Shown: piece by piece, positions 8,985 through 16,111 of the stretch | Layout of the letters: every line of letters begins with the position of its first letter | Position numbering within the stretch: position 1 is the stretch's first letter | Assembly (NCBI GenBank): GCA_002721675.1 | Contig: PBLC01000015.1 | Location: forward strand, 1 to 43,886 | Source: Chloroflexota bacterium | GTDB taxonomy: Bacteria > Chloroflexota > Dehalococcoidia > Lucifugimonadales > Lucifugimonadaceae | Length of the DNA: 43,886 nt | Direction of reading: 5' to 3' | Program-made: the position numbers and the translations under genes | The notes under the pieces: model-generated | The model's database searches: none | What the model saw: the letters and a program-made list of their open reading frames with translations, nothing else | Told to the model about the DNA's origin: nothing

Positions 8985-9740
8985 ATGTCAATTATTCAAG
9001 TAAAAAATTTAAAGAAAAAGTATGAGGAATTTGAAGCTGTAAGGGGTGTAGATTTTGAAGTAAATGAAGGCGAGGTTTTTGGATTGTTAGGTCCTAATGG
9101 GGCAGGCAAAACAACTACTGTAGAAATATTAGAAGGCCTAATCAAGTCTACCAGCGGAGAAGCTTTTATCAATGATTTAGATGTAAGAAAAGATAACAAA
9201 AAAGTAAAAAAAATAATTGGAGTTCAACTTCAATCAGTAAATTTCTTTGAAAAATTATCATTATTTGAAATTATAGAATTATTCGGAACCCTTTATTCGT
9301 CTTCAGTTGATGCAAATAAAATACTAGAAAGGGTTGGGCTTTCTAAAAAGAGGGACTCATACTTTAAAACTTTATCTGGAGGGCAAAAACAGAGGCTATC
9401 AATAGCCGTGGCCTTGGTTAATAATCCTAAGGTACTATTTTTTGATGAGCCGACTACTGGACTTGATCCACAAGCCAGAAGAAATTTATGGGACCTGATC
9501 AAATCATTCCAAAAGGAAGGGAAGACAATAGTTTTAACTACTCATTATATGGAAGAGGCAGAAGAATTATGTGACCGAGTGGCAATCATAGATGAAGGAA
9601 AAATAATAAAAATAGATTCTCCTTCTAATTTAATTGATGAATTAACAAAATCAGGATTTAAGTCTTCAAAAAAAATTAGAGAGGCAACACTTGAGGATGT
9701 TTTTATAGATCTAACAGGAAAAAGTTTAAGGGAAGATTAA
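8985..9740 (+). CDS. ABC-2 exporter ATP-binding subunit
   Basis: A 251-residue cytoplasmic ATPase of the DrrA/CcmA type that energises the membrane subunit encoded next. It has Walker A GPNGAGKTT (about residues 36-44), a Q-loop near VQLQS, the signature LSGGQKQR, Walker B VLFFDEPTTGLDP and the switch His in LTTHYMEEAEELCDR. The C-terminal EATLEDVFIDLTG segment is typical of ABC-2 daunorubicin/multidrug-type ATPases. The stop overlaps the permease start (TAATG). With the permease and a MerR-like regulator it forms a three-gene export operon; the cargo is unknown. Confidence 0.95.
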   Translation: MSIIQVKNLKKKYEEFEAVRGVDFEVNEGEVFGLLGPNGAGKTTTVEILEGLIKSTSGEAFINDLDVRKDNKKVKKIIGVQLQSVNFFEKLSLFEIIELFGTLYSSSVDANKILERVGLSKKRDSYFKTLSGGQKQRLSIAVALVNNPKVLFFDEPTTGLDPQARRNLWDLIKSFQKEGKTIVLTTHYMEEAEELCDRVAIIDEGKIIKIDSPSNLIDELTKSGFKSSKKIREATLEDVFIDLTGKSLRED

Positions 9741-10801
9741 TGAAAATTTATTTAAGTTTTACAATTGCAGCAAGCAAAATGTTTTTCAGGAGAAAAAGTT
9801 CTATATTTTGGTCGCTCTTTTTTCCTGTTGTGACTATGCTCGTATTTGGAAATGCAAATATATTAGGATATAGTCCTCCAAATGTAGGATTAATTGATTA
9901 TTCAAATACTGATAATTCAAGGACAATCACAGATACACTCAAAAAATCAAAAAGCATCGAGATTAAAGTTCTTGACTCAGAAGATGAGGCTATAGAATTA
10001 TTAACAAACGGGAGCATAGCTTCATATTTAACACTAAATCCTCCAATAGATGAGATAAATATCACTACTAGAAAAGGGGATGTTGCTGAGAAAGAAGTCG
10101 TAAGAAACCTAGTCAATTCTATATTCTTGAGAGATACGGATTCTATTACAGAATTAAATAATATTAAATCTAACGTTGCTGATATTAATTATCAAGGATA
10201 TAAGGGGTTTATAATCCCTGGAATTGCTGCTATGGCAATAATGCAAAATGGTATTTTTTCAGTAGTATTCACACTTCTAAGTTATAAAAATCAAGGAGTA
10301 TTAAGAAGGCTTCAGGCAACTCCTATATCTCCATCTCATTTTATAGTTGGCCATTTAATTTCAAGGGTAACAATAATAATTTTGCAAACTTTCCTGCTGT
10401 TAATTATGGGCGTATTTATCCTGGGAGTTTCAATAGGACAAGGAAGTATAATGGCATGGATAAACATATTGCTATTATCTCTTTTAGGAGGGGTATTATT
10501 CTTATCCATAGGACTAGCTATTTCAAGCTTAGCTCCCAGCGAGGATAGCGCACCGGCTTTGGCAAATTTAGTAACTTTTCCTATGCCTTTCTTATCAGGA
10601 GTATTTTTTCCGATAGACTTTTTACCTAAATTTGTTGGATACATAAGCAATATTTTGCCATTAACACATCTTGCTCAAGGAATTAGATTATCTGCACTAT
10701 ATGGAAATAGCACCCTAACAACTCTTCCTCAGGTGGGAATAACTATATTATGGCTTGTAATAGCATTCTCAATATGTGCATTTACTTTCAAATGGGAATA
10801 A
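9740..10801 (+). CDS. ABC-2 type exporter permease
   Basis: A 353-residue membrane protein. An N-terminal helix near residues 22-40 (around FWSLFFPVVTMLVFG) is followed by an exported domain to about residue 155. Five more helices fill the C-terminal half, including the ABC-2 segment FPMPFLSGVFFPIDFLP and the closing helix WLVIAFSICAFTF. This layout matches ABC2_membrane/DrrB-like permeases that work as dimers with the upstream ATPase. It is coupled by a 1-base overlap. The regulator gene follows after 20 bases. Substrates in this family include drugs, lipids and polysaccharides, and the sequence alone does not choose among them. Confidence 0.92.
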   Translation: MKIYLSFTIAASKMFFRRKSSIFWSLFFPVVTMLVFGNANILGYSPPNVGLIDYSNTDNSRTITDTLKKSKSIEIKVLDSEDEAIELLTNGSIASYLTLNPPIDEINITTRKGDVAEKEVVRNLVNSIFLRDTDSITELNNIKSNVADINYQGYKGFIIPGIAAMAIMQNGIFSVVFTLLSYKNQGVLRRLQATPISPSHFIVGHLISRVTIIILQTFLLLIMGVFILGVSIGQGSIMAWINILLLSLLGGVLFLSIGLAISSLAPSEDSAPALANLVTFPMPFLSGVFFPIDFLPKFVGYISNILPLTHLAQGIRLSALYGNSTLTTLPQVGITILWLVIAFSICAFTFKWE

Positions 10802-10821
10802 TATTGATTAATTATTAACGG

Positions 10822-11445
10822 ATGACCCAAATGGAAAAAGAATATAAATTTTCAATAAGTGAAGTTTCAACAAAAACCGGCATATCAACCTCTGCAATTA
10901 ATTACTACGTAAGAAGCAATCTAATTACTAGACCCAAAAAAACCGCAAAAACTAGAGCATTTTTTTCTCAAAAGAGTATAGATGAAATAATTGAAATTAA
11001 AGAGTTAAAATCTAAAGGGTTGCCTATGAAAATGATAAAACAGTCATTGGATAAAAAGGAAAGAAAATATCCGAAATACACATCATTTACAGGTAGTATA
11101 AAAAAATTATCTGAGCAATTATCTATGAATCCTAATTGGATAAAGCAGATAATTAAAACTGGACTAGTAACAGCAAAAAATCCAAGAAAAGATGTCTACT
11201 TTTTAGATTCATTAGACATGCAACTCCTTGACAATCTAAAAAAATTGAATACTTCTGGCATACCTGAAGAATATTTAATTAGGCATGCCGAATACACTGA
11301 ATTATCTAAGGCTGAGTCTGCATTTTTATTAGAGCATATAAATTTTTCTAATTTTGATAAAGAGGTGATTAAATCTATTAATTCAGAATTTGAAAAGGTG
11401 AGAAATATTTTAAGGATTAAAGAACTAAATAAATTAATAGGCTAA
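10822..11445 (+). CDS. Transcriptional regulator with two tandem MerR-like domains
   Basis: A 207-residue protein. The first domain (about residues 9-80) is a MerR winged helix with ISEVSTKTGISTSAINYYVR and the wing/helix segment ELKSKGLPMKMIKQSL. The second region (about 91-165) repeats the pattern: KKLSEQLSMNPNWIKQIIKTG, then a LDNLKKLNTSGIPEEYLI helix matching LKSKGLPMKMI. No cysteine set for metal sensing and no obvious effector domain is visible, so it is not a classic metal or drug MerR. As the last gene of the exporter operon it probably regulates that operon. Two ATGs, at 10822 and 10831, are possible starts. Its stop overlaps the convergent TPR gene by 4 bases. Confidence 0.82.
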   Translation: MTQMEKEYKFSISEVSTKTGISTSAINYYVRSNLITRPKKTAKTRAFFSQKSIDEIIEIKELKSKGLPMKMIKQSLDKKERKYPKYTSFTGSIKKLSEQLSMNPNWIKQIIKTGLVTAKNPRKDVYFLDSLDMQLLDNLKKLNTSGIPEEYLIRHAEYTELSKAESAFLLEHINFSNFDKEVIKSINSEFEKVRNILRIKELNKLIG

Positions 11446-11470
11446 TTTTTTTTCTTTTTTTCTTTTTTTC
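11431..11470 (+). terminator. AT-only hairpin and T-tract ending the exporter operon
   Basis: AAATTA (11431-11436) and TAATTT (11443-11448) can pair around a 6-base loop. They are followed by a T-rich tract, T8-C-T7-C-T7-C, from 11446. The stem spans the regulator's stop codon. A stem without G-C pairs is weak, so this is a possible intrinsic terminator only. The same tract encodes the lysine tail of the TPR protein on the other strand. Confidence 0.35.
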
Positions 11471-11831
11471 TTTTCTCCTCAATTAGCCTTACAGCCTCCC
11501 TAATCCCTGACTCAATTGCTCCTTTACTTACCGCCCTAGAAATATCCTGATTACTTTTTGGTTTATTGTTAACATATGAATAGCAGATGGCTCTATTAGC
11601 AAATGCGTCAGAATTATTCCCGTCCAGATTTATTGATTTCGTAAATGAATCTATAGCATCATTCATTTTTCCAAGAGTCATATAAGATACACCCAAATTA
11701 TAATAAATCTCTTGATTATCTGGCTTAATTTTTGCTGCCCATTCAAAATAATCTACAGCCGTCTCAATAAGACCTGCCTTAGCACTTTCTAAGCCAGTCT
11801 CAAAATAACTTTTCCATAATTCTTGACTCAT
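11442..11831 (-). CDS. Small TPR-repeat protein
   Basis: A 129-residue protein with about three tetratricopeptide repeats: AVDYFEWAAKIKPDNQEIYYN, then LGVSYMTLGKMNDAIDSFTKSI, then a third around NNSDAFANRAICYSYVN. They carry the usual Gly/Ala, Tyr and Pro positions. It ends in a charged helix and a lysine-rich tail (EKRKKEKKKKN) encoded by a T/C-rich tract on the plus strand. No signal peptide is visible, so it is probably cytoplasmic. TPRs mediate protein contacts; no partner can be named. It lies 41 bases after the SelA-like gene on the same strand. Confidence 0.8.
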   Translation of the reverse strand: MSQELWKSYFETGLESAKAGLIETAVDYFEWAAKIKPDNQEIYYNLGVSYMTLGKMNDAIDSFTKSINLDGNNSDAFANRAICYSYVNNKPKSNQDISRAVSKGAIESGIREAVRLIEEKRKKEKKKKN

Positions 11832-11872
11832 AATATTAATACTAACTAATAATAATATAAAAAACTAAAGAA

Positions 11873-12976
11873 TTATTTAGTTAAAATCTCCTTGAGTTTT
11901 TTTGCAATGATTTTTTCTTGCCCATCCTGAACATTAGTCATTGCCAAATTTATTTCATCTCTATATCCACCTGTTCCGACATATATAGCCGGATCCCCTG
12001 ATTCAAGCATTAACCTAATTTGTTTTGGGCTCAACCCTTCCCAATTATCATTAAAATAAATAACTGCCTGAGGGCCTTCCCTATTTACCCCATCATCTTC
12101 TAATTTAACATTAAGCCCCTCTACAGATGAAAGTTCATTAACAATAAATTTTGCTTTTTCTTCCCAATTTCTCCATATACCATCCTGGTCAATATCTATA
12201 AATAATTTTAAAGCTGTAGTAAGTCCAACTAAACATTCTTTAGATACTTTCATAGATCTTCCAATTTTTGCTTTACTGTCTGAAAAACAAATTAAATTTT
12301 TCTTAGCAAGATCAATATAAGTCTTATTACCTAATATAAAACCTGTATTTTGTGGGCCCCTTATCCCTTTGCCTCCGCTATAAGCAACCATTGCTGCGCC
12401 TGCATTTGTAAATTTATACAAATTATCAACTGGGGGAATTCTTGCCGAAGCATCTACGATAACAGGCAAATCAAATCTTTTAGCAGAGTTTACTGTTTCA
12501 TTAATACTTACACCTGAGCCCAAAAAGGGGGCTTCAATGAAAGCTACAGCTACAGATCTTCTAGTAATTTTTTTCTTCATATCATCTAAGTTTTTGTATT
12601 CTATTAATTTCGCTCCTGTCATCTCAAAAGCAGAATCATAATGATTACGTCCTCTCGAATCAATTAAAATTTCTGGTCTATTTGTAAGATTTGGAATTTC
12701 ATCTATTAAAGATTCATCTTCAGCACATATAACCGCAGCAGACATAAGAACTATCGCAGAAGCACATCCAGATGTAATTAAAGCACTTTCTGAATTACAT
12801 AAATTAGAAATTTGCTCCGAACATTTTTCATGTAGTTCTTCAACATTAACGAAAGCACCTGAAGCTTTATTCATAGCATCTAGGACTTCGGGTCTCATTA
12901 TGCTTCCCCCGAGTTTAGTCACCCAACTTTGAGCATTGATTATAGTTTTTATATTTAATTCTTTATAAATATCCAT
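11873..12976 (-). CDS. SelA-like PLP enzyme (D-glucosaminate-6-phosphate ammonia-lyase/DgaE type)
   Basis: A 367-residue fold-type I PLP enzyme of the SelA superfamily. The N-terminus has the INAQSWVTKLGGSIM motif (family form INA-G--T-LGGS). The cofactor Asp is in VIVDASARIPP, and the Schiff-base lysine is in YSGGKGIRGPQNTG, close to the SGGK-RGPQ motif of DgaE-type enzymes. It is shorter than true selenocysteine synthases (about 450-470 residues), and no selB or tRNA-Sec is visible, so a role in selenocysteine synthesis is unlikely. DgaE-type enzymes eliminate ammonia from amino-sugar acids to give 2-keto-3-deoxy products. The start overlaps the rlmN stop (TAATG). The exact substrate is unknown. 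Confidence 0.82.
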   Translation of the reverse strand: MDIYKELNIKTIINAQSWVTKLGGSIMRPEVLDAMNKASGAFVNVEELHEKCSEQISNLCNSESALITSGCASAIVLMSAAVICAEDESLIDEIPNLTNRPEILIDSRGRNHYDSAFEMTGAKLIEYKNLDDMKKKITRRSVAVAFIEAPFLGSGVSINETVNSAKRFDLPVIVDASARIPPVDNLYKFTNAGAAMVAYSGGKGIRGPQNTGFILGNKTYIDLAKKNLICFSDSKAKIGRSMKVSKECLVGLTTALKLFIDIDQDGIWRNWEEKAKFIVNELSSVEGLNVKLEDDGVNREGPQAVIYFNDNWEGLSPKQIRLMLESGDPAIYVGTGGYRDEINLAMTNVQDGQEKIIAKKLKEILTK

Positions 12977-14055
12977 TAACCTTCTATTTCTATATATTCA
13001 GATCTTAATTGACCACATCCAGCATTAATATCTATCCCTTTTTCCATCCTTATCGTTGATGGTATGTCATACTTATTAATTATCTCTCGAAAAGAATTAA
13101 TTTTGTCTGAGTTAGAACGAACATAATTTGATTTTAAAGTTGGATTAACGGGTATCAAATTTAAATGACACATAAGAGGTTTTAATAATTTACCTAATTT
13201 CTCAGCATGCGAAATAGAATCATTTTGACCCTGCAATAAAACATACTCAAAAAAAACTTTTCTATTTGTCGCTTCTATATATTTTTTACAAGCATTGATT
13301 AATTCTGTTATCGGGTAAGTCTTATTAATAGGTACAGTTTCAGATCTCGTGTCGTCATCAGGAGCATGTATAGAAACGGCTAAATTAACTTGAATATTCT
13401 CTTGAGCAAGATCCAATATTTTAGGCACTAACCCAACTGTTGAAATTGTAATGTTTCTAGCACCTATATTAAGACCTTTTTGATCATTAAATCTTTTTAC
13501 TGACTCAATAGTTCTAGAATAATTAGCTAAAGGCTCCCCCATCCCCATAAATACAATATTCAAATTATTTTCATTATTAAATGGTCGCCCTTCCTCAATC
13601 ATTAAATCTTTTTTTATTTCAATGACTTGTGAAACAATCTCTCCAACTGTCAATTGTCTCGAAAATCCCTGCTGACCAGTCGCACAAAATTTACAATCAA
13701 GTGCACACCCGACTTGAGATGAAATGCAAACGGTTCTTCTGCGCCTTCTATGACCATCTTCATCGTATCTCATCAGAACAGTTTCAATTAATTTATTGTC
13801 ATGAAGTTTCCATAAATACTTATCTGTGCTTTTATCTTTAGATTTTCTCTTAACAACTAACTGAAGCGGGCTAACAACATGACTTGATTTTAAATAATCG
13901 ATTGCTTCAGAGGGAAGTGTTTTCATTTCATTAAAATCCGAAGACAAATCTACATATATAGCTTGCCATAACTGATCAGCCCTATAGCCTTTAATGCCAG
14001 CATTCTCAAAATCTAATTTTATATCTTCTTTTTTCTTCTCAAATATTGAAATCAA
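12976..14055 (-). CDS. rlmN: Dual-specificity 23S rRNA A2503/tRNA A37 methyltransferase RlmN
   Basis: A radical-SAM enzyme that makes 2-methyladenosine in 23S rRNA and in some tRNAs. The 359-residue protein has the CX3CX2C cluster motif in VGCALDCKFCATGQQGFSR and the motif FMGMGEPLANY. It also has the two methyl-shuttling cysteines of the family: one in RRRTVCISSQ and one in the C-terminal INAGCGQL. The best start is TTG at 14055; no ATG is available close to the conserved FENAGIKGYRADQLW segment. It heads a minus-strand group with the SelA-like enzyme (1-base overlap) and the TPR gene, and is divergent from pstB. Confidence 0.96.
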   Translation of the reverse strand: MISIFEKKKEDIKLDFENAGIKGYRADQLWQAIYVDLSSDFNEMKTLPSEAIDYLKSSHVVSPLQLVVKRKSKDKSTDKYLWKLHDNKLIETVLMRYDEDGHRRRRRTVCISSQVGCALDCKFCATGQQGFSRQLTVGEIVSQVIEIKKDLMIEEGRPFNNENNLNIVFMGMGEPLANYSRTIESVKRFNDQKGLNIGARNITISTVGLVPKILDLAQENIQVNLAVSIHAPDDDTRSETVPINKTYPITELINACKKYIEATNRKVFFEYVLLQGQNDSISHAEKLGKLLKPLMCHLNLIPVNPTLKSNYVRSNSDKINSFREIINKYDIPSTIRMEKGIDINAGCGQLRSEYIEIEG

Positions 14056-14086
14056 TTTTTTACAAATATTAGTTTACATTTTCTTT

Positions 14087-14143
14087 ATGTCTGATACTAT
14101 CAATTTAGGTAACAAAAAAGTACCTGATTTGAAATATGATTAA
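14087..14143 (+). CDS. Possible 18-codon upstream ORF overlapping the pstB start
   Basis: An ATG at 14087 opens a short frame reading [18 protein letters not shown] and ends in TAA at 14141-14143, eight bases into pstB. The reading is real, but with so few codons it may be chance. If translated it could couple or tune pstB translation, because no Shine-Dalgarno precedes the pstB ATG. Alternatively a sequencing indel has split an N-terminal extension. Confidence 0.2.
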   Translation: MSDTINLGNKKVPDLKYD

Positions 14144-14972
14144 ACAAAAAATCAAAATCAAAAGAGAGATTAATAAACATTCAGGCGACGAATCAAGTAA
14201 ATTTGTTAATTTTTCAGATCCTGTATTAGAAACAATTAACCTTAATGTTTTATATGGTAAAGCATTGGCCGTAAAAGACGTAAATATCCAGGTGCCTAAA
14301 AATAAAGTGGTGTCTTTAATAGGTCCTTCGGGGTGCGGAAAAAGTACTTTGATTAGGTGCTTTAATAGAATGAATGACACTATAAGAATTGCTCAAGTTA
14401 AAGGCCAGGTTTTGTATAATAAAAAAGATGTTTCTGATATGGATCCAGCCGAAGTTAGATATAGAATAGGAATGGTATTCCAGAAACCTAATCCATTTCC
14501 AAAATCGATTTATGAAAATGTTGCTTTTGGTCCAAAAGTTAATGGAATCAAAGAAAATTTAGATGAAATTGTTGAAACAAGTTTAAAAAAAGCAGACTTG
14601 TGGAAAGAAGTAAAAGATAGATTAAAAGAAAATGCATACGGACTTTCTGGGGGTCAACAGCAAAGATTGTGCATCGCTAGAACTTTGGCTGTAAACCCTG
14701 AGGTTATTTTAATGGATGAACCATGCTCTGCTCTTGATCCTATTTCAACTGACAGGATTGAGGAACTAATTAAAGATTTAGCAATTTCTGTGACTATAGT
14801 TATCGTCACACATAATATGCAACAGGCTGTCAGAGTTTCTGACTATGCAGCATGTATGATGGCCGGAGAAGAGAGAATCGGAGAACTAATAGAATATGGA
14901 GAGGTTGATCAAATATTTGGAAATCCTAAAGATAAGAGAACAGAGGAATATGTGACTGGCAGAATAGGATAG
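14136..14972 (+). CDS. pstB: Phosphate ABC transporter ATP-binding protein PstB
   Basis: This ATPase powers high-affinity phosphate uptake with PstA/PstC. It has Walker [10 protein letters not shown], the PstB-specific FNRMND, the Q-loop [18 protein letters not shown], the signature LSGGQQQR, Walker [14 protein letters not shown] and the switch His in IVTHNMQQA. All are diagnostic of PstB. At 278 residues it carries a lysine-rich N-terminal extension of about 27 residues before the usual start of the domain ([11 protein letters not shown]). Only one ATG fits, at 14136. phoU follows after 13 bases. pstS, pstC and pstA are not next to it, so they must be elsewhere or absent. Confidence 0.95.
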   Translation: MIKQKIKIKREINKHSGDESSKFVNFSDPVLETINLNVLYGKALAVKDVNIQVPKNKVVSLIGPSGCGKSTLIRCFNRMNDTIRIAQVKGQVLYNKKDVSDMDPAEVRYRIGMVFQKPNPFPKSIYENVAFGPKVNGIKENLDEIVETSLKKADLWKEVKDRLKENAYGLSGGQQQRLCIARTLAVNPEVILMDEPCSALDPISTDRIEELIKDLAISVTIVIVTHNMQQAVRVSDYAACMMAGEERIGELIEYGEVDQIFGNPKDKRTEEYVTGRIG

Positions 14973-14985
14973 TTATTAACTTTTT

Positions 14986-15684
14986 ATGGCAAATTATCAC
15001 GGCAGAAAATCATTAGATCTAGGTTTACTTGAAATAGAAACTAAAATTAACGCTTTAGACTTAAGAATACTTGAGGTATTTGAAAATACTTTCACTTCTT
15101 TCTATGAAAAGGATCTAGAAAAATCAAAAAAGGTTATTGAAAACGATTATTTAATAAACCAAGCCTCATTAGAAATTGAAAATAATTCTATAGATGTTAT
15201 TAGAAGAGAAACTCCTTTAGCTTCAGACATGAGAAAACTTACATCTTATATGTTTGTATCTCAAGAATTGGAAAGAATTGGAGATTATCTTTCTGGAATA
15301 TGCAAAATAAACTTAAAAATAGGAAAGGAGCCATTCATAACAAAATTTGAAAAGATACCAAAAATGGAAGCAATTGCAAAAAATATGTTGAAAGATAGTA
15401 TTAAGTTATTCTCTAATATACCTGATGAAGAAAAAGCTATAATAGCTGCAAGGAAAATTTTTTCTCAAGACGACGAAATAGATTATCTAAATTACCAAGT
15501 GCAAAATGATTTAATAAAAAGAATGTCAAGAAATTCAAAATTAGTTGAACAAGGTACTTATATTATATGGGTTGCACATAACCTAGAAAGAATTTCAGAC
15601 AGAGCAAATAATATTGCTGAAAGAACTATATATGTTATTACAGGAGATTCAGGAGCAATAGTTCCCTACGAATTAGAAGAATAA
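14986..15684 (+). CDS. phoU: Phosphate signalling protein PhoU
   Basis: PhoU is a cytoplasmic helical protein that links the PstB transporter to PhoR/PhoB signalling and limits phosphate uptake. The 232-residue protein has the two three-helix repeats of the family, each with its metal-binding motif: QELERIGDYL near residue 99 and NLERISDRANNIAER near residue 204. It directly follows pstB, as in most bacteria. Its 3' end overlaps the convergent HTH gene by 19 bases. Confidence 0.95.
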   Translation: MANYHGRKSLDLGLLEIETKINALDLRILEVFENTFTSFYEKDLEKSKKVIENDYLINQASLEIENNSIDVIRRETPLASDMRKLTSYMFVSQELERIGDYLSGICKINLKIGKEPFITKFEKIPKMEAIAKNMLKDSIKLFSNIPDEEKAIIAARKIFSQDDEIDYLNYQVQNDLIKRMSRNSKLVEQGTYIIWVAHNLERISDRANNIAERTIYVITGDSGAIVPYELEE

Positions 15685-16019
15685 GAATTAAATTTCTTAT
15701 ATATCTTTTGGCTAATATTTTTATCATCCAAAGGCAGTTCTGGAGATTTCTCAAATTTAAGCGCTCTTTGGATTGTTCTTATACTAACCCCATATTTTAA
15801 AGATAGGTCTTTCACACTCACCCCCTCCTCATAATCTTGGAGTATATTCTTGTTTCGATTTTCTTTTATTAAATTTTTGAAAAAATCAGGGTCATCATAT
15901 ACACAAATAGGCAAGGGACAATTCAAACAACTATTAGAATATCTACAACCTGTATCAAAATAATTTGAGTCGTCAGAAAGCAACTCAGGAGTTTCTAAAT
16001 TTTTATAATAACTTGTCAT
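15666..16019 (-). CDS. Small four-cysteine helix-turn-helix protein, probable autoregulated transcription factor
   Basis: I chose the ATG at 16019 (117 residues); a longer frame from 16055 would run across the promoter and operator. Cysteines 25, 31, 34 and 39 form a C-X5-C-X2-C-X4-C cluster with CLNCPLPIC at its centre, suited to binding zinc or an iron-sulfur cluster. Residues about 70-95 (EEGVSVKDLSLKYGVSIRTI) form a resolvase/HTH_7-like helix-turn-helix. The tail is short and polar. A consensus promoter with a 14-base palindrome in its spacer lies directly upstream, so self-repression is likely. I recall similar CPLP-containing HTH proteins in Chloroflexota but know no function. The 3' end overlaps phoU. 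Confidence 0.75.
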   Translation of the reverse strand: MTSYYKNLETPELLSDDSNYFDTGCRYSNSCLNCPLPICVYDDPDFFKNLIKENRNKNILQDYEEGVSVKDLSLKYGVSIRTIQRALKFEKSPELPLDDKNISQKIYKKFNSYSSNS

Positions 16020-16027
16020 ATTAAATA

Positions 16028-16072
16028 GTACTTTTGTTCTAATAATATAGAACATTTGTTCTAATTAATCAA
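16028..16072 (-). promoter_or_regulatory. Promoter and palindromic operator of the four-cysteine HTH gene
   Basis: Read on the minus strand, TTGATT (16072-16067), a 17-base spacer and TATATT (16049-16044) make a good sigma-70 promoter. The perfect palindrome AGAACATTTGTTCT (16049-16062) fills the spacer. A second, imperfect copy, GTAC-TTTT-GTTC (16028-16039), lies just downstream of the -10, offset by 22 bases (two helical turns). The core GAAC-N4-GTTC resembles the Gram-positive-type LexA box. Whether LexA or the HTH protein itself binds cannot be decided from sequence. Confidence 0.65.
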
Positions 16073-16097
16073 GTCTACCTTTTTTTTATTTAAAACT

Positions 16098-16103
16098 TAT
16101 AAT
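16098..16103 (+). promoter_or_regulatory. -10 box of cinA
   Basis: TATAAT ends 8 bases before the cinA ATG at 16112. With no Shine-Dalgarno in between, the mRNA would start at or next to the start codon. No good -35 is visible; the operator of the divergent gene lies about 35-70 bases upstream. Confidence 0.5.
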
Positions 16104-16111
16104 ATATCTCT

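Noticed and set aside
11873..12976. Selenocysteine synthase (SelA) annotation
   Set aside because: The length and the SGGK-RGPQ motif fit DgaE-type lyases better, and no other selenocysteine gene is visible.
14106..14124. AGGTA/TACCT inverted repeat before pstB
   Set aside because: Only five base pairs with a 9-base loop and no T-tract; too weak to call a terminator or operator.
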